In this document: positions 1 through 6,894 of the stretch, in pieces
Position numbering within the stretch: the first letter of the stretch is position 1
How the letters are laid out: each line of letters starts with the position of its first letter
Assembly (NCBI GenBank): GCA_019307665.1
Contig: JAFDJC010000160.1
Coordinates: 1 to 7,344 of the forward strand
Direction: 5' to 3'
Origin: Deltaproteobacteria bacterium
GTDB taxonomy: Bacteria > Desulfobacterota > Desulfobacteria > Desulfobacterales > SURF-7
Length of the DNA stretch: 7,344 bases
The notes under the pieces: model-generated
Databases searched by the model: none
What the model was told of the DNA's origin: nothing
The model's input: only the letters and a program-made list of their open reading frames with translations
Position numbers and translations under genes: made by a program

Positions 1-3
1 TTA

Positions 4-1557
4 TTACTTCGAGCTTGGTTCAGCCAGTGTCTCCATTACTTTTTCCAGATTGAAGCTGGCAGCCTTCTGGCGTGGTGGGAATTCCTTGAAAGTCATCAGG
101 AACTCTCCGACGTAGTCACTAGCTGGAAGCAGTAGATACACTCGATCCAGCATCCAGTCATAGTAGGTGTTGGAGGTGATCTGGGAACGCTCATAAGGAT
201 CGCGGCGCAGGTTGAAAATCAGAGGCACCCGCAGCAAAGTGAAGGGGTTGGCCCACAGTTCCAAGGTTCCTGTAGCTCGTTGTTCCATGAAAACCGCTTT
301 CCAGTCATCAAAGCGCAGGGCGGTGAGGTCACCATCGTCAGAAAAGTAGAATATCTCATGACGGGGGCCTTTTTCTTCCTTACCGGTGAGGTAGGGCAGG
401 AAGTTATAGCCGTCCAGATGGACTTTATAAGTCCGGTTGATAGCAGAGACACCGCCTTTTTTGAGTTTGGCCTTGATATCGGGCTCACCGGCTGCGGCCA
501 GGAAGGTAGGCAGCCAGTCCATATGGTGCATGATTTCGTTGGACCAGGTACCGGCCTTGATTTTGCCGGGCCAACGTACCATGGCGGGTACACGCCAGCC
601 GCCTTCCCAGTTGGTATTTTTTTCACCGCGGAAGGGGGTCATGGCGGCATCGGGCCAGGTGTTCATGTGTGGACCGTTATCAGTAGAGTAGAAGACGATG
701 GTATTATCGGCAATGTCGAGCTCATCCAACACTTTCAGGAATTTTCCTATATGCATATCATGCTCCACCATGCCGTCGGAATATTCATCCTGACCGGAGA
801 TGCCGCGCAGTTCTTTCTTTACATGGGTGCGGAAATGCATCCGGGTACCACTCCACCAGCAGAAGAAGGGTTTTCCTGCCTTGGTTTGGCGCTGAATAAA
901 GTCAATGGCCGCATCGGCGGTTTCATCATCCACGGTCTCCATGCGCTTTTTGGTCAGGTGTCCGGTGTCCTCGATCTTGCCATCAGCGCTAGATTTGATA
1001 ACGCCACGGGGCCCAAATTTTTTACGGAATTCGGGATTCTTCGGGTAATCCTCGTTTTCCGGCTCTTCTTCTGCGTTGAGATGATAGAGGTTGCCGAAAA
1101 ATTCATCAAAGCCATGATTGGTGGGGAGCATTTCATCCTGGTCACCCAGGTGGTTCTTGCCAAACTGGCCGGTGGCATAGCCTTGTGCCTTGAGCAGACC
1201 TGCAATGGTGGGATCTTCCACCTGCATGCCCTCTTTGGCACCGGGCAGCCCGACCTTGGAAAGTCCGGTACGGAAGACAGACTGGCCCATGATAAAGGAG
1301 GACCGGCCGGCAGTACAGGATTGTTCTCCATAATAATCGGTAAAGGTCATGCCCTCTTTGGCGACGCGGTCGATGTTGGGGGTCTGGTATCCCATCATGC
1401 CGTGGGTATAGTAACTGATGTTGGACTGGCCGATATCATCACCCCAGATGACCAGGATGTTGGGTTTTTCGGTTTTAGCAAAAGCCGCAGGGTTGAAGAT
1501 CAAAAAGACCATCATCGCTGCCATCAACATGATTAGGATTGATTTTCTGTGTTTCAT
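4..1557 (-). CDS. Periplasmic sulfatase (arylsulfatase-like, type I Cys-type)
   Basis: Hydrolyses sulfate esters, probably in the periplasm; the substrate cannot be read from sequence. The 517-residue protein begins with a basic, hydrophobic Sec signal (residues 1-27, likely cut after AFA). Alkaline-phosphatase-fold sulfatase features follow: metal-binding Asp40-Asp41 in IWGDDIG; formylglycine motif CTAGR at 81-85 (Cys81 the modified residue, Arg85 its partner); GYATGQFGKNHLG at 126-138 (Lys134, His136); His241; STDNG with Asp293-Asn294; and Lys313 before NWEGGWRVP. The motif has Ala where the commonest form has Pro (CxPxR), a known minority variant. A Cys-type enzyme needs a formylglycine-generating maturase, in anaerobes usually the radical-SAM anSME, which is not in this window. 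The ATG at 1557 follows AAGGAGAGG (1564-1572) by 6 nt. Two TAA stops in tandem end the gene. The 270-bp gap and its own promoter separate it from livF. Length is normal and no lesion is seen. Confidence 0.95.
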   Translation of the reverse strand: MKHRKSILIMLMAAMMVFLIFNPAAFAKTEKPNILVIWGDDIGQSNISYYTHGMMGYQTPNIDRVAKEGMTFTDYYGEQSCTAGRSSFIMGQSVFRTGLSKVGLPGAKEGMQVEDPTIAGLLKAQGYATGQFGKNHLGDQDEMLPTNHGFDEFFGNLYHLNAEEEPENEDYPKNPEFRKKFGPRGVIKSSADGKIEDTGHLTKKRMETVDDETADAAIDFIQRQTKAGKPFFCWWSGTRMHFRTHVKKELRGISGQDEYSDGMVEHDMHIGKFLKVLDELDIADNTIVFYSTDNGPHMNTWPDAAMTPFRGEKNTNWEGGWRVPAMVRWPGKIKAGTWSNEIMHHMDWLPTFLAAAGEPDIKAKLKKGGVSAINRTYKVHLDGYNFLPYLTGKEEKGPRHEIFYFSDDGDLTALRFDDWKAVFMEQRATGTLELWANPFTLLRVPLIFNLRRDPYERSQITSNTYYDWMLDRVYLLLPASDYVGEFLMTFKEFPPRQKAASFNLEKVMETLAEPSSK

Positions 1558-1636
1558 AGCTTTCCTCTCCTTTTCAATTTAATGATTCAGTTTTTAAAAA
1601 TTGAGTGTTATTAGTAATCAGTTTATTTGAAGCTCC

Positions 1637-1651
1637 GCAATAGTTATGCCA
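1637..1651 (-). promoter_or_regulatory. Sigma-54 (RpoN) promoter for the sulfatase gene
   Basis: On the minus strand the sequence reads TGGCATAACTATTGC followed by G. Against the consensus TGGCAYRNNNNTTGCW, only the last base departs. The GG and GC elements have the required spacing. The predicted transcription start is near 1625, giving a leader of about 68 nt and a Shine-Dalgarno AAGGAGAGG 6 nt before the sulfatase ATG. Sigma-54 promoters need an activating enhancer-binding protein, so the sulfatase should respond to a specific signal. The match is seen directly; use of the promoter is inferred. Confidence 0.7.
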
Positions 1652-1687
1652 GCATAGTATCGTTTTAATAACTATCAGTATTAATAC
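1640..1687. promoter_or_regulatory. Inverted repeat and palindrome next to the sigma-54 promoter
   Basis: ATAGTTAT (1640-1647) is repeated as its perfect inverse ATAACTAT (1668-1675), with one arm inside the sigma-54 promoter. A perfect 10-bp palindrome GTATTAATAC lies at 1678-1687, about 53-62 nt upstream of the predicted start. Either could bind a regulator of the sulfatase. The region is very AT-rich, so chance palindromes are likely and no protein can be named. Confidence 0.25.
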
Positions 1688-1827
1688 ATGAAAATGAAAT
1701 ATTATTACATAGGTCTATCACAACATTTGGAACAGTTGAGACAATTATGTATCATGAAGGTGAGCTGCCTAAGTCTTATTTTATTTAACACTTTCCACCG
1801 GATTTTATTTGTTCCATTCCGGCTATA

Positions 1828-2535
1828 TTAGATGCCAAGATAGGCTTTTTTAACCTCTTCGTTTGAGAGGAGTTTATCCGCAGAGTCAGACAGTGTGATC
1901 CTTCCGTTTTCCATCACATATCCCCTGTGGGCTATTTTGAGCGCTTGATTGGCATTTTGCTCAACAAGAAAGATGGTCGTCCTGTTTTCCGTGTTTATTT
2001 TTTTAATAATATCAAAAATTTGGCCCAGGATAAGCGGCGCAAGTCCAAGTGACGGCTCATCCATTAAAAGGAGTTTCGGTCTTGCCATCAGCGCCCGGGA
2101 AATGGCAAGCATCTGCTGCTCTCCGCCGCTCAGGGTGCCGCCTGCCTGGTGCCGCCTTTCAGCAAGTATCGGAAACAATTCATATATATATTCCATGTCT
2201 TTTTTGATTTCCTGCTTGTCCTTCCGGAGAAATGCGCCCATATCAAGATTTTCCGATACGCTGAGATAAGGAAAGATATGTCTGCCTTCAGGTACCTGTG
2301 ATATTCCCAGCGCAACGATTTCATTGGCGTTATGGTTCAGGATTGAAGAACCCATGAACAGTATATCCCCGGACCTCGGGGGTATAATACCGCATATGGT
2401 CATGAGTGTAGTTGATTTTCCTGCACCGTTTGCGCCTATGAGGGTGATGATTTCTCCTTCTGCTACTTCCAGACTTATACCTTTCAACGCCTGAATATTG
2501 CCGTAAAATGTCTGGACGCTCTTCAGTTTAAGCAT
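1828..2535 (-). CDS. livF: Branched-chain amino acid ABC transporter ATPase LivF
   Basis: One of two ATPase subunits energising Leu/Ile/Val uptake from the cytoplasmic face of the LivHM channel. Numbering from the ATG at 2535 (235 residues), Walker A GANGAGKST is at 34-42, the LivF-typical VPEGR at 81-85, ABC signature LSGGEQQ at 135-141, and Walker B LLLMDEP at 155-161. A VEQN stretch replaces the usual H-loop His, which is normal for LivF. A longer reading starts at a TTG (2550, five extra residues). The ATG is preferred because GGAGAAG lies 6 nt before it, the protein then begins MLKLKSV like relatives, and the length fits the family (about 233-237). It overlaps the end of livG by 8 bp, implying translational coupling. 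It is the last gene of the operon; no convincing intrinsic terminator follows. Confidence 0.97.
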   Translation of the reverse strand: MLKLKSVQTFYGNIQALKGISLEVAEGEIITLIGANGAGKSTTLMTICGIIPPRSGDILFMGSSILNHNANEIVALGISQVPEGRHIFPYLSVSENLDMGAFLRKDKQEIKKDMEYIYELFPILAERRHQAGGTLSGGEQQMLAISRALMARPKLLLMDEPSLGLAPLILGQIFDIIKKINTENRTTIFLVEQNANQALKIAHRGYVMENGRITLSDSADKLLSNEEVKKAYLGI

Positions 2536-3316
2536 CGAATTCTTCTCCAAGGTATGCTTTGATGACCGAAGGGTTTGATCTTATTTCATCAGGGGTGCCC
2601 TGGGCGATCTTCTTTCCATAATCCATAACAAATATCCGGTCCGATAAACTCATGACAAGTTTCATGTCATGCTCTATTAAAAGAACGGAGATTTTTTCCG
2701 TATCCCTGATTTTTACTATAAGATCATCAAGTCTTTTTGTTTCCATGGGATTCATGCCTGCGGCAGGTTCGTCAAGAAGGAGGAGGAAAGGTTCTGTGGC
2801 CATTGCACGTGCAATTTCTAGTCTTCGTTGTGCGCCGTATGGAAGGTTCATTGCAAGCTCATTAACAAATTCCGTAAGTTCTATTTTTTTTAGAATTGCA
2901 TAGCTGTCTTTGATAACATCTTCTTCTTCCTGCCTTGTGGACTTGGGCCTGAATATCGCGCCGGTAATGCCTGAAGACATTCTTGAATGACGACCGATCA
3001 TGACATTTTCAAGGACGGTCATGTTTTGAAACAGGCGGATGTTCTGGAAGGTTCTGGCCATTCCTTTCCTGGTCACCTGGTTTGGTTTCATGCCGTTAAT
3101 ACGTATGTTTTTTTCATTGGGAGGTGAAATAATGATATCGCCTTCAGTTGGATTGTATATGCCTGTTATGCAGTTGAAAAAAGTTGTTTTTCCTGCGCCG
3201 TTGGGGCCTATAAGTGCGGCTATTTCTCCTTCCCTGATGTCCAGATCGAGCCTGTCAAGGGCCTTTAATCCTCCAAAATATTTGCTCAGATTTTTTACTT
3301 CAAGTATCGGCTTCAT
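2528..3316 (-). CDS. livG: Branched-chain amino acid ABC transporter ATPase LivG
   Basis: The partner ATPase of LivF, forming the cytoplasmic motor of the Liv importer. In 262 residues: Walker A GPNGAGKTT (37-45), Q-loop in ARTFQNIRLF (Gln91), LivG-type signature LPYGAQRRLEIARAM (158-172; YGAQR where most ABC proteins have SGGQ), Walker B LLLLDEP (178-184) followed by AAGMNP, and H-loop His216 in LLIEHDM. The C-terminal stretch with KIAQGTPDEI and AYLGEEF is characteristic of the LivG branch. The ATG overlaps the livM stop by 4 bp (ATGA), so translation is probably coupled; a Shine-Dalgarno is weak. The 3' end overlaps livF. All catalytic residues are present and the length is normal. Assignment to LivG rather than another two-ATPase importer rests on motif style plus the neighbouring livH and livM. 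Confidence 0.97.
   Translation of the reverse strand: MKPILEVKNLSKYFGGLKALDRLDLDIREGEIAALIGPNGAGKTTFFNCITGIYNPTEGDIIISPPNEKNIRINGMKPNQVTRKGMARTFQNIRLFQNMTVLENVMIGRHSRMSSGITGAIFRPKSTRQEEEDVIKDSYAILKKIELTEFVNELAMNLPYGAQRRLEIARAMATEPFLLLLDEPAAGMNPMETKRLDDLIVKIRDTEKISVLLIEHDMKLVMSLSDRIFVMDYGKKIAQGTPDEIRSNPSVIKAYLGEEFDA
2542..2548 (-). promoter_or_regulatory. Ribosome binding site fixing the livF start
   Basis: The minus strand reads GGAGAAG, 6 nt before the ATG at 2535-2533 and inside the last codons of livG. The alternative TTG start at 2550-2548 overlaps this site and has no comparable site at a proper distance. This decides for the 235-residue LivF. Confidence 0.75.
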
Positions 3317-4551
3317 TTCAGTTCTTCTTTAAACTTGTATTTCTTTCTTATATCCGGAATGATGCCGCCGGGACGAAATATCATCATGGTGACAAGCATG
3401 ATACCAAAGATCAGCATTCTGTATTCTGAAAAAGCCCTCAAGTATTCAGGCAGCAGAATCAGGACCATGGCGCCGATTATGACACCAATGATAGAGCCCA
3501 TTCCGCCAAGAACGACGATACAGAGGACCATGACAGATTCCCAGATAGTGAAGCTTGCCGGATTGATAAAGGTTGTTTTTGCCGCAAAAACAACACCGCC
3601 CATTCCAGCCCAGGTTGCACCCAGCGCAAAGGCGGTCAGTTTTGTTTTTGCCTTGTCGATTCCCATTGCCTGGCAGGCAATTTCATCTTCACGAAGTGCT
3701 ATCCATGCCCTGCCGATTCTTGAATTCTGGAGGCGGTTCACCACAAATATTGTAAAAATTACCAGGCCGATCAAAATATAATAGAGATAATTGATATTTG
3801 CCTGTAAAGACATCTCAACTCCGAATAGAGACGGCCGCGGGATATTTGCGATACCACTCGGCCCAAAGGAAAAGGCATTCCAGTTTTCAAGGACAAGCCG
3901 AATTATTTCACCGAATCCCAATGTAACGATTGCCAGATAGTCTCCTCTCAGGCGGAGAACCGGATAACCAAGTAAAATTCCGAAAATTGCCCCAAGGATT
4001 CCTCCGATGGGAAGTGCAATCCAGAAGGTGATGCCGAAATGGTAATTGAGAAGTGCATAGGAATATGCCCCGACAGCATAAAATGCCACATATCCAAGGT
4101 CGAGAAGGCCTGCGAGGCCTACCACAATATTCAGCCCGAGCCCGAGCATAACATATATGAGGGCTGTTGACATGATGGTTGTTTGATACATGGAAAAGAG
4201 AAAAGGAAAGGCACAGATAAACAGAGTGAGTATAACCAAGGCGGGAGCATAGAAGCGCCTGTCCTTCAGAAGCCTCTGGCTTACCAATAGTTTTTCACTT
4301 TTTCCCCGGTTACCCTTAACTTTCTTTCCAGCCTCTTTTCTTTTAGTAAGAAAATTCCCCAGAAAGGAGATAATGAAGGCCGTTATGCCCACAAGCGCCA
4401 TATTAATCCATCGCCATTCAACGATATTTTCCACGGTATTGACCCGGATCACAAGGATGGGAAAGGTCAGGAACATAAACCAGGCGCTTGCGATCAGGGA
4501 CTTTTTAAATGCTTCAAATGAAAACATAATCTTTCGGATCTCGTAACGCAT
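3313..4551 (-). CDS. livM: Branched-chain amino acid ABC transporter permease LivM
   Basis: Inner-membrane permease that pairs with LivH to form the transport channel. In 412 residues the core shows LivM hallmarks: LGLGLNIVVGLAGLLDLGY (136-154), YPVLRLRGDYLAIVTLGFGE (196-215), GRAWIALREDEIACQAMGID (280-299; the cytoplasmic loop expected to contact the ATPases) and IVVLGGMGS (345-353). About ten hydrophobic segments can be counted. The first 100 or so residues carry two extra membrane segments (roughly 20-37 and 50-68) and a very basic linker (70-98). This resembles the N-terminal extension of the enterobacterial long-form LivM (DUF3382-like) and is absent from shorter relatives. The ATG abuts the livH stop with no gap. 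The nearest GGAG is about 15 nt away, so translation probably depends on coupling. A start at Met9 cannot be excluded. Confidence 0.96.
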   Translation of the reverse strand: MRYEIRKIMFSFEAFKKSLIASAWFMFLTFPILVIRVNTVENIVEWRWINMALVGITAFIISFLGNFLTKRKEAGKKVKGNRGKSEKLLVSQRLLKDRRFYAPALVILTLFICAFPFLFSMYQTTIMSTALIYVMLGLGLNIVVGLAGLLDLGYVAFYAVGAYSYALLNYHFGITFWIALPIGGILGAIFGILLGYPVLRLRGDYLAIVTLGFGEIIRLVLENWNAFSFGPSGIANIPRPSLFGVEMSLQANINYLYYILIGLVIFTIFVVNRLQNSRIGRAWIALREDEIACQAMGIDKAKTKLTAFALGATWAGMGGVVFAAKTTFINPASFTIWESVMVLCIVVLGGMGSIIGVIIGAMVLILLPEYLRAFSEYRMLIFGIMLVTMMIFRPGGIIPDIRKKYKFKEELK

Positions 4552-5460
4552 TTATACTTTTTTCGTCTCCGAGCGTCCCAGAATTCCCGACGGTCTGAAT
4601 ATCAGAATGACAACCAGGAACAGAAACGCGAAGACATCCTCATAATCGCTTGAAATATAGCCGGTAAAGAAGCTTTCGGTCCAGCCGAGCACTAGGCTGC
4701 CGAGTACTGCTCCGGGGATACTGCCGATACCGCCGAGTACCGCAGCAACAAATGCCTTTATTCCGGCAATAAAACCCATATAAAAATTGATCTGGCCGAT
4801 GTGCGACGCAATAAGAATTCCTCCTATTGCAGCGGTGGCTGACCCCACAATAAATGTTGCTGAAATGATTCGATTAACGTCGATACCCACCAGCGCCGCC
4901 ATGACTTTGTCCTGGGCAGTTGCCCTCATTGCTTTTCCTAATTTTGTGAACTTGATCAGAAATGTAAGAAAAATCATAACCATGGCCGTTGTGATGAGGA
5001 TGACAAGCTCCTGTGAACTCAGGATATGGGCATATGGCTCCCAGAATTCAAAGTCCGGGATCAGGCTGGGAAAAGGCAGAAAATCCGATGTCTGGGCCAG
5101 AAGAACATAGTTCTGAAGGAAAAGTGACATGCCGATTGCGCTGATCAGGGCAGAAAGTCGGGGCGCGGTTCTAAGCGGCTTGTACGCAATTTTTTCGATT
5201 GTAAAGCCATAAGCACACGAATATACGATAGCTGCAACTGATGCGAGAATGATAATGACGAGCTGGTTAAATCCCATCATGCCTAAAATGCTTGCCACGA
5301 TCAGGGCCGTGAAAGCCCCGATCATATAAATTTCACCATGGGCGAAATTGATCAGCTCGATAATTCCATAAACCATTGTGTAGCCAAGGGCTATAAGCGC
5401 ATATATGCTTCCCCTGGTCAGTCCGCCCAGAAAAAGATCGAGAAGATAATCCCAGTCCAT
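4552..5460 (-). CDS. livH: Branched-chain amino acid ABC transporter permease LivH
   Basis: Second inner-membrane channel subunit of the Liv importer. The 302-residue, highly hydrophobic protein has about eight membrane segments and strong LivH marks: GSIYALIALGYTMVYGII (17-34), INFAHGEIYMIGAF (37-50), RLSALISAIGMSLFLQNYV (101-119), the coupling-loop region GKAMRATAQDKVMAALVGID (175-194), KAFVAAVLGGIGSIPGAVLG (235-254) and the C-terminal FRPSGILGR (288-296). Length and order match classical LivH closely. The ATG at 5460 has AAGGAA about 11 nt upstream. It follows livJ after an 85-bp gap holding a strong hairpin, while livM begins immediately at its stop codon. This fits a polycistronic livJHMGF message with the hairpin separating the abundant binding protein from the membrane parts. 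Confidence 0.97.
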   Translation of the reverse strand: MDWDYLLDLFLGGLTRGSIYALIALGYTMVYGIIELINFAHGEIYMIGAFTALIVASILGMMGFNQLVIIILASVAAIVYSCAYGFTIEKIAYKPLRTAPRLSALISAIGMSLFLQNYVLLAQTSDFLPFPSLIPDFEFWEPYAHILSSQELVILITTAMVMIFLTFLIKFTKLGKAMRATAQDKVMAALVGIDVNRIISATFIVGSATAAIGGILIASHIGQINFYMGFIAGIKAFVAAVLGGIGSIPGAVLGSLVLGWTESFFTGYISSDYEDVFAFLFLVVILIFRPSGILGRSETKKV

Positions 5461-5494
5461 GAAAGTGTTGATTCCTTGTAGTGTTGTGCTGAAT

Positions 5495-5532
5495 ATTACA
5501 GGGGAGAGGCGAAAACGCCTGTCCCCTGTAAT
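5495..5532. repeat. Near-perfect 17-bp hairpin between livJ and livH, REP-like
   Basis: Arms 5495-5511 and 5516-5532 pair over 17 bp with one G-G mismatch (5506 with 5521) and a 4-nt loop (AAAA on plus, UUUU in the mRNA). It begins 13 nt after the livJ stop. No U-tract follows on either strand, so it is not a standard intrinsic terminator. In the message it could block 3' exonuclease decay and favour livJ over livHMGF. The core GGGACAGGCG/CGCCT-TCCCC resembles REP-type palindromes dispersed in many genomes; that identity is inference and needs a genome-wide search. Confidence 0.75.
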
Positions 5533-5545
5533 GTTTAGGAATAAA

Positions 5546-6676
5546 TTATTTTAATTCCTTGAAAGCGCCTTTTTCAACCTTATAAACCGAGAAGCCGATA
5601 CCTGTGGCATCACCGTTTTCATCAAATTTGATTTTTCCAAGAGGTGTATCAACATATTCTGTTTTAAGGGCCTTTGAAACCGCTTCGTAATCAGTTGAGC
5701 CTGCTTTTTCAATGGCATTTAAAAGAGCGAGTGTTGCTGCATAGGCTGCATCGAAAAATGCACCTGGATCAGATCCGTATGCTTCCTGGTGAGCTTTTTT
5801 GGCGGCAATTGCAAGAGGGTTACTTGACACATCCCTGGGGCCGGTTGCATATACACCTTCCGCATATTTGCCGGCAACCTTGATAAATGTATTATCTTTT
5901 ACGCCGTCAGCACCCATGAAAGTCGTTTTCATTCTTTCTTTACGCATCAGAGTTACGATTTTTGATGCTTCAGGATGATATCCTCCCCATATAACGAGAT
6001 CCACTTTTTCTCTTTTAACTTTATTTACTATTGCAGAATAATCAACAGCGCCCGGTGTTACACCTTCAAAAAGTTTAACAGCTACGCCTGCTTTTTCAAA
6101 GTAGTTCTTTGCGAGTTCAGCCTGTCCCTTTCCGTAATCGCCTTTGTCATGAAGAACCGCGACAGTTTTTACTTTCAAAGTCTCTGTTGCGAATTTTACC
6201 TGGAGCTGGGACTGGGCATCATCATACGCGATTGTTCTATAAAAGTTCGGATAATCACCGCTTAATGTCAGGTCTGTATTTGTGGCTGACGGAGACATGC
6301 ATATTATTTTCGAATCTTTATAGATGCCGAGGGCGGCTTTTGTAGCACCGCTGCAGATATGTCCCATCACTACATCAACCCCTTCTGATACAAGTTTTGT
6401 GGCTGTGCTTGTTGCCACTTCAGGTTTGCAGACATCATCTTCGGTCAGGAGTTCAACCTTTTTGCCGAGGATTCCGCCTTTTGCATTGATGTCTTTTACT
6501 ACAAGCTCCGCTGCTTTTATTGACGGTATGCCGTATGATGCGAGGTCTCCACTGTGGGCTCCTGCAACACCAAGCTTAATAGTGTCGGCGGCAAAACCGC
6601 TGCCTGAAATTAAAAGGCATATAAACATACTAAGTACAACTGAAATAAAAACTTTTCCGAGTGAATTTTTCATCAT
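5546..6676 (-). CDS. livJ: Periplasmic branched-chain amino acid binding protein (LivJ-like)
   Basis: Captures the amino acid in the periplasm and presents it to LivHM. The 376-residue precursor has a Sec signal (residues 1 to about 29/30, ending SGSGFAA) followed by DTIKLGVAGAHSGDLASYG, the opening strand of type I (LIV-family) binding proteins. Cys83 and Cys108 (DDVCKP, GHICSGAT) align with the disulfide-forming pair of enteric LivJ. Other family marks are MSPSATNTDLT (127-137), VLHDKGDYGKG (174-184), GGYHPEASKI (231-240) and FMGADGV (253-259). The start has two tandem ATGs (6676 and 6673), with AGGAG 5 or 8 nt before them; which is used changes only one residue. It is first in the operon, with its own sigma-70-type promoter about 140 bp upstream. 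Ligand class follows from family and operon; the exact preference (Leu, Ile, Val, or another substrate such as an amide) cannot be read. Confidence 0.95.
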   Translation of the reverse strand: MMKNSLGKVFISVVLSMFICLLISGSGFAADTIKLGVAGAHSGDLASYGIPSIKAAELVVKDINAKGGILGKKVELLTEDDVCKPEVATSTATKLVSEGVDVVMGHICSGATKAALGIYKDSKIICMSPSATNTDLTLSGDYPNFYRTIAYDDAQSQLQVKFATETLKVKTVAVLHDKGDYGKGQAELAKNYFEKAGVAVKLFEGVTPGAVDYSAIVNKVKREKVDLVIWGGYHPEASKIVTLMRKERMKTTFMGADGVKDNTFIKVAGKYAEGVYATGPRDVSSNPLAIAAKKAHQEAYGSDPGAFFDAAYAATLALLNAIEKAGSTDYEAVSKALKTEYVDTPLGKIKFDENGDATGIGFSVYKVEKGAFKELK

Positions 6677-6712
6677 GCATGCTCCTCTATTAAATTATTG
6701 GTTATCAACAGT

Positions 6713-6789
6713 GACAGACTTGTAAAAAGTCGAAATTGTGATGGCAAAGAAATAAGCACAACACAGGATTGGATTTTTACAAAGCCATT
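6713..6789. mobile_element. Short MITE-like element in the livJ leader
   Basis: The left end GACAGACTTGTAAAAAGTC (6713-6731) matches 16 of 19 positions of the outer end of the larger element at 7142-7160 read inward. The right end (6771-6789) is a weaker inverse, 12 of 19, with TTGTAAAAA (6720-6728) exactly inverted as TTTTTACAA (6774-6782). The element is immediately flanked by the direct repeat AACAGT (6707-6712 and 6790-6795), as a target-site duplication would be. The right boundary is uncertain by one base. The interior codes for nothing. In the livJ message the two ends could form an AT-rich stem. Confidence 0.5.
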
Positions 6790-6806
6790 AACAGTAACAA
6801 TCTCAC
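6777..6806 (-). CDS. Possible leucine-rich leader peptide before livJ
   Basis: Starting at GTG (6806-6804) the minus strand encodes MRLLLLMAL then TAA: nine codons, five of them Leu, four in a row. It sits just downstream of the predicted transcription start in the leader of a leucine transporter operon, where Leu-codon stalling would make regulatory sense. Against it: no Shine-Dalgarno, a GTG start within a few nt of the predicted message end, and no GC-rich terminator plus U-tract downstream. Its last codons lie inside the inserted element's terminal repeat. It could be chance. Confidence 0.2.
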   Translation of the reverse strand: MRLLLLMAL

Positions 6807-6818
6807 TTTTCAGATAAT

Positions 6819-6848
6819 TTTATATATAAGATAGGAATAAACAGTCAA
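6819..6848 (-). promoter_or_regulatory. Sigma-70-type promoter for the livJHMGF operon
   Basis: On the minus strand TTGACT (6848-6843) is followed, after 16 or 18 nt, by overlapping -10 boxes TATATA (6826-6821) and TATAAA (6824-6819), with AT-rich sequence upstream. The predicted start is near 6812, leaving a leader of about 135 nt before the livJ ATG, more than half of which is the inserted element at 6713-6789. The boxes are seen directly; promoter activity is inferred. Confidence 0.6.
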
Positions 6849-6894
6849 GAAAAAGATTTTATGGGTTAAGGATCATTTTACCTATGAATAAAAA

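Noticed and set aside
280..1536. 418-codon open frame on the plus strand, antisense to most of the sulfatase
   Set aside because: It lies wholly over a gene with intact catalytic motifs, its product resembles no family I know, and long antisense frames are common opposite GC-rich-third-position coding sequence. No promoter or ribosome site was seen for it.
1760..1827. Possible terminator after livF (CCGGA/TCCGG stem)
   Set aside because: The stem is only 5 bp with a 15-nt loop and no following T-run, so it cannot be called a terminator.
6713..6789. Classical transcription attenuator between the Leu-rich mini-ORF and livJ
   Set aside because: The only stem available is 9-10 bp and almost all A-T, with about 45 nt between the arms and no GC-rich stem plus U-tract. 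If there is leader regulation it is not the textbook trp/leu type.
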